Positions 57,740 through 64,000 of a stretch of 64,000 nt of DNA are shown here, piece after piece. How positions within the stretch are numbered: the first letter of the stretch is position 1; every line of letters begins with the position of its first letter. Both the position numbers and the translations under genes were made by a program. Source of the DNA: Bugulina stolonifera (taxonomy: Eukaryota > Bryozoa > Gymnolaemata > Cheilostomatida > Bugulidae). Under the pieces are notes generated by a model. That model worked only from the letters and a program-made list of their open reading frames with translations. It made no database searches and was not told the origin of the DNA. Where the stretch lies: positions 10,319,223 through 10,383,222 of the forward strand of contig OW285197.1 in NCBI GenBank assembly GCA_935421135.1, given 5' to 3'.

Positions 57740-59544
57740 ACTTATCAAATTAAAAGGAATGTATATCTAGTTGCGTTGAGGCGTGACAAACGTATTGGCA
57801 GTGCGGAATGACAGGGCAGGCCTCACCAATGGGTACACGGTTTGACCACACTACTAGTTTTCTGTCCACTTATGTTATTGCTGAAGCCTAACTGTATAAG
57901 CACATATTATATACATTTAAGTTAGAATTCTGTTAAGCTACATTAAATGCTAATTGATTATTATAGGCTGGCGTTACCATGACAACACATCACTAATATT
58001 TGACTAATAAACACACTCCCAGTAAGATAAATACTGTTGCATAAATATAATATCACTTGGTGTATTGTTGTTTGTATTCCTTTAGGGCTGGCCAGCCTAA
58101 CTAATAAGTAGTCATAGAAACTAGGTATAAGTTTTCTACCTTACAACACCAAGAACCGTGTGTAGAATAATAATACAACAAATACTAGAAATTTAAAAAT
58201 AGAGTTCCTACATCTACATGCATGGCGTTAGAAAATAATGCATTGGTTTAAAGGTACACTACCATCATGCATATGCACATAACAATGCCAGTTGTGTAGA
58301 CCATATCAATAAAAGAGGATGATATTTTGATATGTTATTGTTTTACTCTGTTAAAACTGGTGTGAAGTTTATCACACACACACATTTATATCTTGGTCTC
58401 TAAATGATGCCAATAAATGTAAGCCCCTGCTATTTAAAGCTTTACGCCTAAGATCCCATCAATTTGTTGTTGCATCATTTAAATTAGACCACTGCAAAGA
58501 AAATATCATAAGAAAAGTGTTACGTATACATAGGTGACAATTTCCATAATGTGAAAATAATTTTTATTATGAGCTTCAAGCTATACTAACCAGGCATCAA
58601 TGGTATGTGGCAGTGAATACTTCATATATTTATGATACTTTGATGATTTACATTAGATTAAGCTTTTAGGGGATTATATTTTTACTTACTCGTAGAGCTG
58701 AAAGCTTTAACAATGAACCTACCAAAAAGAATAACTTCACTACTTCTGTTGACACAGCTCCAGTATTTTGAGACCGTTGGCACCTGGTGATTATTTTCTG
58801 CAGGTTCAGTTATCATTCAGCAAAACCAATTGCATAATGCCTACTAGTAGTATGTGATCCAAGCCACTTTTTAAAGATTGAGATATATTATATACATGTA
58901 TATGCAGGAATAAGTTAACTGGAAATGATAAATCATGTGGCTGAATTCATGCAGTCATAAGAATGTTTACTAAAACGTAGTCATAATACGCCGCATCTAA
59001 TTGGTTACACAATGCAATCTGATATTAACAATTATGTCAAAACACTAAAATTATTGCAGGAATTACTATTCACATAGGTGTGCAACTGTGAATAATTTAA
59101 GAAAAAATAGTGTTCTACTGATAAAAACAAGTTTTAGCCCATGGAAATCTGAATCCAAATAACCAGCTACCATCTAAGATATTTCGTTCTGACCTGCTCA
59201 TTTCAGGTCTACATAACGGTGCAAACACACTAGAGCTTGAGCGAGTGTTCTGGGAGCAAGCGTCAAACGCTATGACCTTGGTAAACACATGATTTGCCAT
59301 TTAGCATGTGGTATTTCAGTGTGCATTCACTCACCGAAAACTCACATGTTTATGCTTTGCTATCTCTGATTAGCTCGAACACTCTCTCGTGTGGTTGCAC
59401 TTTTTAACTATTATGGCTGTTCAATAAATTAAAATGATGACGGAGCAGGTATAACAAGTTTCAAACAACAGTAAATCACACAAGGCACAATTTAAACTTT
59501 ACCAAACAATAAACACTACACAACTATTTACTAATACTAGTCGA
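57740..59544. other. Spacer between genes B and C
   Basis: The promoter region of gene B and the 3' flank of gene C should lie here. No other gene or transposon end is recognised. Confidence 0.45.
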
Positions 59545-62500
59545 TTACTTAGTAGTTTCTATGCTGGTAAGCTTCTCTTTCTCATCGTTCCTTGGTGAGT
59601 GACTATTTGACCTTGAACTTTGGGATAGATATATGCTCACCAAATTTGCAAACGGAGACTCAAATAGTACCGAGAAAAAGAACCCAACAACACAGGATGC
59701 AGCTATACATGTGTAGGTCTCCTCATACTAAAAAAATAGAAATTTAAAGTAAAGTCGGAAACATTTACTCTGATCATCATGTGACTAGATGTACCACGCT
59801 TATAGGGAGGAGTGACATTACATTGAATAGCCACTACATAACATAACCAATATTTGTGAATCCTAACCTATCACATTGCTGATGGAGAAAGGCTGGTGTA
59901 CCCCCTCCACCCCCCACAAGAATCCTTCCATGGCTATATAAAAAGTCAGATATCATTTTTTGACAAACAGCAAGGAACCTTTTAGCTCAGGTAATACATA
60001 AAGTAAAACATTGTGTAGTCATTGTGATCCTGGTCTAACAGGTGAAATGTAGGTCAAATGCAAGTAAAATGTAGGTCACAGAATAGAACAGTAACTTACC
60101 AGGCTGTAAGTGGTAATAGTGGGAACGTAACGTCTGCCATATATCATCATCTGTGATACAGGTTGGTGTACCAGAAATGCACAGTAGGTAATATTACTAA
60201 GTATTATAAATGGTCTGCATGATAGGAAACTGTTGATCCAACCTGTAATGAACATTTACATGGAAACACATGGAAACACATGGAAACACATGGAAACACG
60301 TGGAATAGAGAGTATGTATATGTACATATACAATGTACCATCAATTCTACCACCAGTGCCTGTTACTGAGCGATAACGTATGGTAATAAAACTAAACTAA
60401 ACACATGGAAACACATGGAAACACATATAAACACAATATATCATAGTCATATTTATTCTTGCAAGTTGGCGAATATTAATGGATTGAATACTAAATAGTG
60501 TGTGTAATTATTATATTATATTGTATTCTAATCTCTCAGATGCGCATTTATCTCTGATTATTTCAACTGTAATCTCATGGTGTCCAGTACTTGCATCTTA
60601 TAGATGATTATGCATTATTACATTACCAGGTCTGTTAGTATACTGTAATTGAGCCTAATAATGAGTAATGACTAGTAATTTCATGGGAAAGCAACTCCTA
60701 AGTTAGTAATCTAATAAATTACCAAAATTGAACATTATCTAATATTAGACTCAGTCATCACATAGCTTCGACGAGTGAAAATATTTAATTATTTGAACAA
60801 CTATAATGTCTTCGATTATTCATAAATTTCTGTTAATTATTTCCATAGTGCCATGTAATTCGTAGCTCTATGAATGTCAACAATACTTTATTATGTTTCA
60901 TACAATTTACATGTATTTAATGTATGTGTAAATCTGACTTACATGTCTGTATATACTGTACATGCACATACATTTGTATATAGATGTCTAGATCTTGAGG
61001 CTATACAAAACAAATTTGCATAAAGCTAGAGTTTTACATAGTTTTACATATGTACTCTACATGCAAGTACATGTACATGTGTATGTACATGTACATGTAC
61101 ATGTACTTGTACATGTACTTGCATGTAGAGTAAATATTATTTCATGCATAGCATATATTATAAAACATAATGTATGACACAGTAGGTTATTCAACCAGCA
61201 TATAATTTGCATAGAGTAAATAGGTTGCAGTAAATAGGTCGGCTAATGACTACTCACCCCCAGAGCCCAGGCTACAAGATATGACAACACAGCTGATGCC
61301 GATAGACCAGGCAGCACCACTGAATGTGTTATACATGTTCGACTCATACCATGATGCCATTCGTTGACCAGAACTGACAGGAAATGGACCAAAGACTACA
61401 GAAATACACAACCCAGCAGCAGCAAACCATAACAGCATATTCACTACCTGAAACAACAATAATTGAGAACTTAAACTTTGTAAGGAAGAACAGGTGTCTA
61501 CATGTAGATAAAGTTAGCAAGCACTTCAGAAATAAGATAGCAAACTATTACAGTCATTATTACCTCCTACCTTGATTAAGCTGATGATTCATTCAAAGAA
61601 TCGATGATTGACCCATTGTTCTCTATATTCTTATTTTTGAATAGATGCTCAAAAATGTGAGAGGATCGTTCTAGCAACCAGCTGGGTGTTCAGTTATAAT
61701 TAGATCAATGCTCAAAAATTGATATTTCTTTTCTGGGCTGGCCACATTCAATTACGAGTACTATAATTGTTGCTGGAACTAGAAGTTGCCAAGGTCAAGG
61801 TCTTTTACAGATGTTACAAAGCTGTTAGAATATTTCTAGTTTCAGATACCCACAAAGTCTTAAATTATTGTTCTTAGCAGGTAATCCGAGTTGGTTATTA
61901 GTTACAGTCGATAGTTTTCTCTCAAACTTTGATACCGGGAAGTAATGACAGCGTAAATTGAGCGAGTAAACTGCTGCTAGTGTTGCTGCTGATTGCTGAT
62001 CACATGAGACCAATTATAGTGTACTTGGCCCTATATACATGTAGTGTTACTACATACCTTAGGAATTGTCTTCCCATGCTGTTTGAGTCTAAATATAATA
62101 TATCCTGTGAGTATTCCAACCCCATAAGATTTGTATCTCTGCCAGGGGACAAAATAATAATCCCATTCTTGAGCCACCGACCTCGATTGGCTGCAAGTGA
62201 AAATATCAAACTGTATGCATACATACATATGTACGTATATACGTATGTACATACATACAATGTACATGTACATACATATGTACGTATATACGAATGTACA
62301 TACCGCAGCATCCAGATCTATTTGAAGACAATATAGGGATCACACGATTAGCTGGTTCATATATTAAATCAAAAATTGCGTACCTAGTAAACTAGTTAGT
62401 CTGCAGTAAATGAAAGCGGCGTGATTCTTCATAAGGGAGGTGAACTTATAAAAATTTATTTATTAATGCAGATGTAACCTTCTAAAGAAGATCTCTACCT

Positions 62501-63965
62501 ACATGAATATAGCAATGGAATCGACGGTACTGAATTTCTGGAACTTTCTAGAGAACATACTTCCCAGTCAAAAAGTTGGACAGATTGCACTTGCAACTGT
62601 CAAGTGGGGAATGGGAGTAGCCTCCACAGCCACACCAAACTATTTAGTAATATTGCAATGGTTTTTGGGTTTTGGTGCGGTCGTCCTGAGACGACTCCCG
62701 AGTCTAAATGAAGTGCCTTTGAGTGGTGCTGGGCCTTCTCATTACATGAAAGATTGACAGGTACTAGTAGTCCAAGAGCTACCAAAGACGACCCATATGC
62801 TCCCGAGTCAATGCTTGTTTGCTATACTGAGAAAGAGAGTGATTCGACCTAGTAGGCAGTTCGTGTTGCAAGGTCGAGGACCTTAACAACTAGAATGACC
62901 TATCTACGAAGTGAAAGTCTCTATATATAAGTATAGAAGTGTCTTTATTGAGATCCAAGCATGAACTGAGACAACAAACATAAAAACAATGCCTTTTATA
63001 ATTATAGTAATAAAACTTCCGGAGGAAGTTCCGGTAAAAAGGCCGATGTAGGGTCGTTCGGAAATTGCACAACAACATGGCGGCCGGAAGCCCGATGGCC
63101 GACTCAAAATAGGTCGGGTTTGACAAAAGATGCTTAAAATCATCTAGATCATATGCAAAATCAATATCAAGTATATCTGAGAGGTCGGGCCTCTTTACAT
63201 GGGTATAAAAGCAGCATAACGACTTAGTAATGCTATATACAGGTATACAGATAACATTCAACTGCACAGGTAAGGAATACAAGCAGATATGCACAAGGAT
63301 AAGTATATAGTTAGTGTCAGGTAGTCGGGAGGCTGTACTGTGACCATTACAATATGCCACTATAGAAATTCTTACTAGAATAACAGAATATTCAAACACA
63401 TCATCTTATGGAAGTAAATGTATTATAGTTAGGTCAGAGCTAAGGTACTTACAAATTGTTACGAGCCAAATTAAATTTCATAAACGGGTACTGAGCAAGT
63501 TCAGAAAGATATTTGGATGCCTTTATGCTAGCTGCTATTGTCATAATGCAGAACACTGGACCCATGATGTTATGCCTACAACAGTGGCATTGAAATCTGC
63601 AGGAAATATGCGACTTTGGTATCACTCATAAAAAAGCAAATATATCATAATACTGTTGCAACATACACTTACATGTACTTTAGTCAGAACAGAGAGCTAG
63701 AGCAGCTGTTTGAATTGCACAGCTTTCTTTTTAGATAAGTCTCTTACTTGTATAAAACACAGGTACACTTTAAAACTTAGTAGCATATCAGGTCTTTATA
63801 AACTGTATTAAAATGAACAGTTGTTCAGTGTGCGAGTATAACTAGATTTACAATCAGGTGAAGTCTTCTATTAGCACCAACTTACCTGTAAAGTGCGTAC
63901 ACAACAAATGGGGCAAAAAGTGCAAACTGCATCTCATTGGCGAGGTACCATCCCCAAGTTGAACA
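59545..63965 (-). CDS. NRF-6-like acyltransferase-3 membrane protein, paralogue C, 3' part
   Basis: Six exons are visible: 63965-63886, 63575-63453, 62190-62058, 61447-61258, 60242-60100, 59727-59545, corresponding to exons 9-14 of A and B and identical to those of B in all six lengths (80, 123, 133, 190, 143, 183 nt). They encode 283 residues plus stop. Motifs: STWGWYLANEMQFAL, VPWQRYKSYGVGILTGYI, FSGAAWSIGISC, LSNITYCAFLVHQP and a C-terminus FESPFANL that differs from FELPFAHL of A and B. The frame is intact in this part. The signal peptide, NRF domain and first transmembrane part lie beyond the right edge. A solo LTR sits in the intron between exons 11 and 10. Confidence 0.92.
60254..60302. 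repeat. ACATGGAAAC minisatellite in gene C
   Basis: Four to five copies beside exon 13, at the same intron position as in gene B; a few more copies lie at 60405-60435. Confidence 0.8.
61051..61131. repeat. ACATGT-rich palindrome
   Basis: TACTCTACATGCAAGTACAT at the left is mirrored by ATGTACTTGCATGTAGAGTA at the right, with GTACAT repeats between, an 80-bp near-perfect palindrome in a gene C intron. Confidence 0.8.
62654..63351 (-). mobile_element. Solo LTR, minus orientation
   Basis: 698 bp; on the minus strand from TGTAATGGTCACAG to AAAAACCATTGCA, with ATAT on both sides (62650-62653, 63352-63355). CAATAAAGACACTTC on the minus strand equals the CAATAAAGACACATC region of the LTR at 47596. 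It inserted in the intron between exons 11 and 10 of gene C, in sense with the gene. No internal genes. Confidence 0.85.
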
Positions 63966-64000
63966 CTGAAATTTAAAAATATCAATTATTTTAGGTTTGG

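Overview
The window is animal nuclear DNA: AT-rich, with short exons, canonical GT/AG introns, many transposons and frequent ACATGTAC-type motifs. It carries a tandem family of NRF-6-like acyltransferase-3 membrane proteins (a family known from animals), part of a MAP3K-like kinase gene, and a Polinton/Maverick element. An early-branching marine invertebrate such as a demosponge is plausible, but this is an inference from style and not a demonstrated assignment.

Layout. 1-2276 (minus): 5' part of a MAP3K-like kinase gene with an in-frame TGA just before the HRD motif. 3893-12579 (minus): complete 14-exon NRF-6-like gene A (678 aa by my exon model). 12.6-43.8 kb: a 31-kb transposon-rich gap. 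43800-57382 (minus): complete 14-exon paralogue B (690 aa). 59545 to the right edge (minus): last six exons of paralogue C. The exon lengths of A, B and C match almost one for one, so they arose by tandem duplication. An orphan last exon at about 41.8 kb and a possible orphan first exon at 19.5 kb are relics of further copies.

The gap is a nest of mobile elements. A hAT-type element appears to run from 19780 to 39279 (TIRs CAGGGGTTCCCAACC / CAGGAGTTCCCAACC, 7 of 8 TSD bases matching). Inside it lie a 10,737-bp Polinton (22287-33023), a 2.2-kb foldback palindrome (33878-36071), and a GGGCGGATTT-ended element (36461-38301) that itself contains a 600-bp hAT MITE (37133-37732). Around it are a 1.5-kb non-autonomous hAT, a 296-bp hAT MITE, four solo LTRs plus a fragment of one LTR retrotransposon family, and several satellites.

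The Polinton is the main object of interest. It has an exact 6-bp target duplication (GCTGGT), 723-bp terminal inverted repeats that are identical over all compared sequence, and an intact plus-strand set of virion genes: an unknown 442-aa coiled-coil protein, a type II membrane protein, an A32/FtsK-like packaging ATPase, two small structural-type proteins, a chromodomain integrase, penton, a pX/pVI-like protein, double-jelly-roll major capsid protein and an adenain-like protease. It has no recognisable protein-primed DNA polymerase B. The place where further genes would be expected holds one small minus-strand gene with its own TATA box and a 0.73-kb head-to-head palindromic array of a 31-bp unit. 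The element therefore looks like a recently mobile, capsid-competent but polymerase-less Polinton that would depend on a polymerase supplied in trans.
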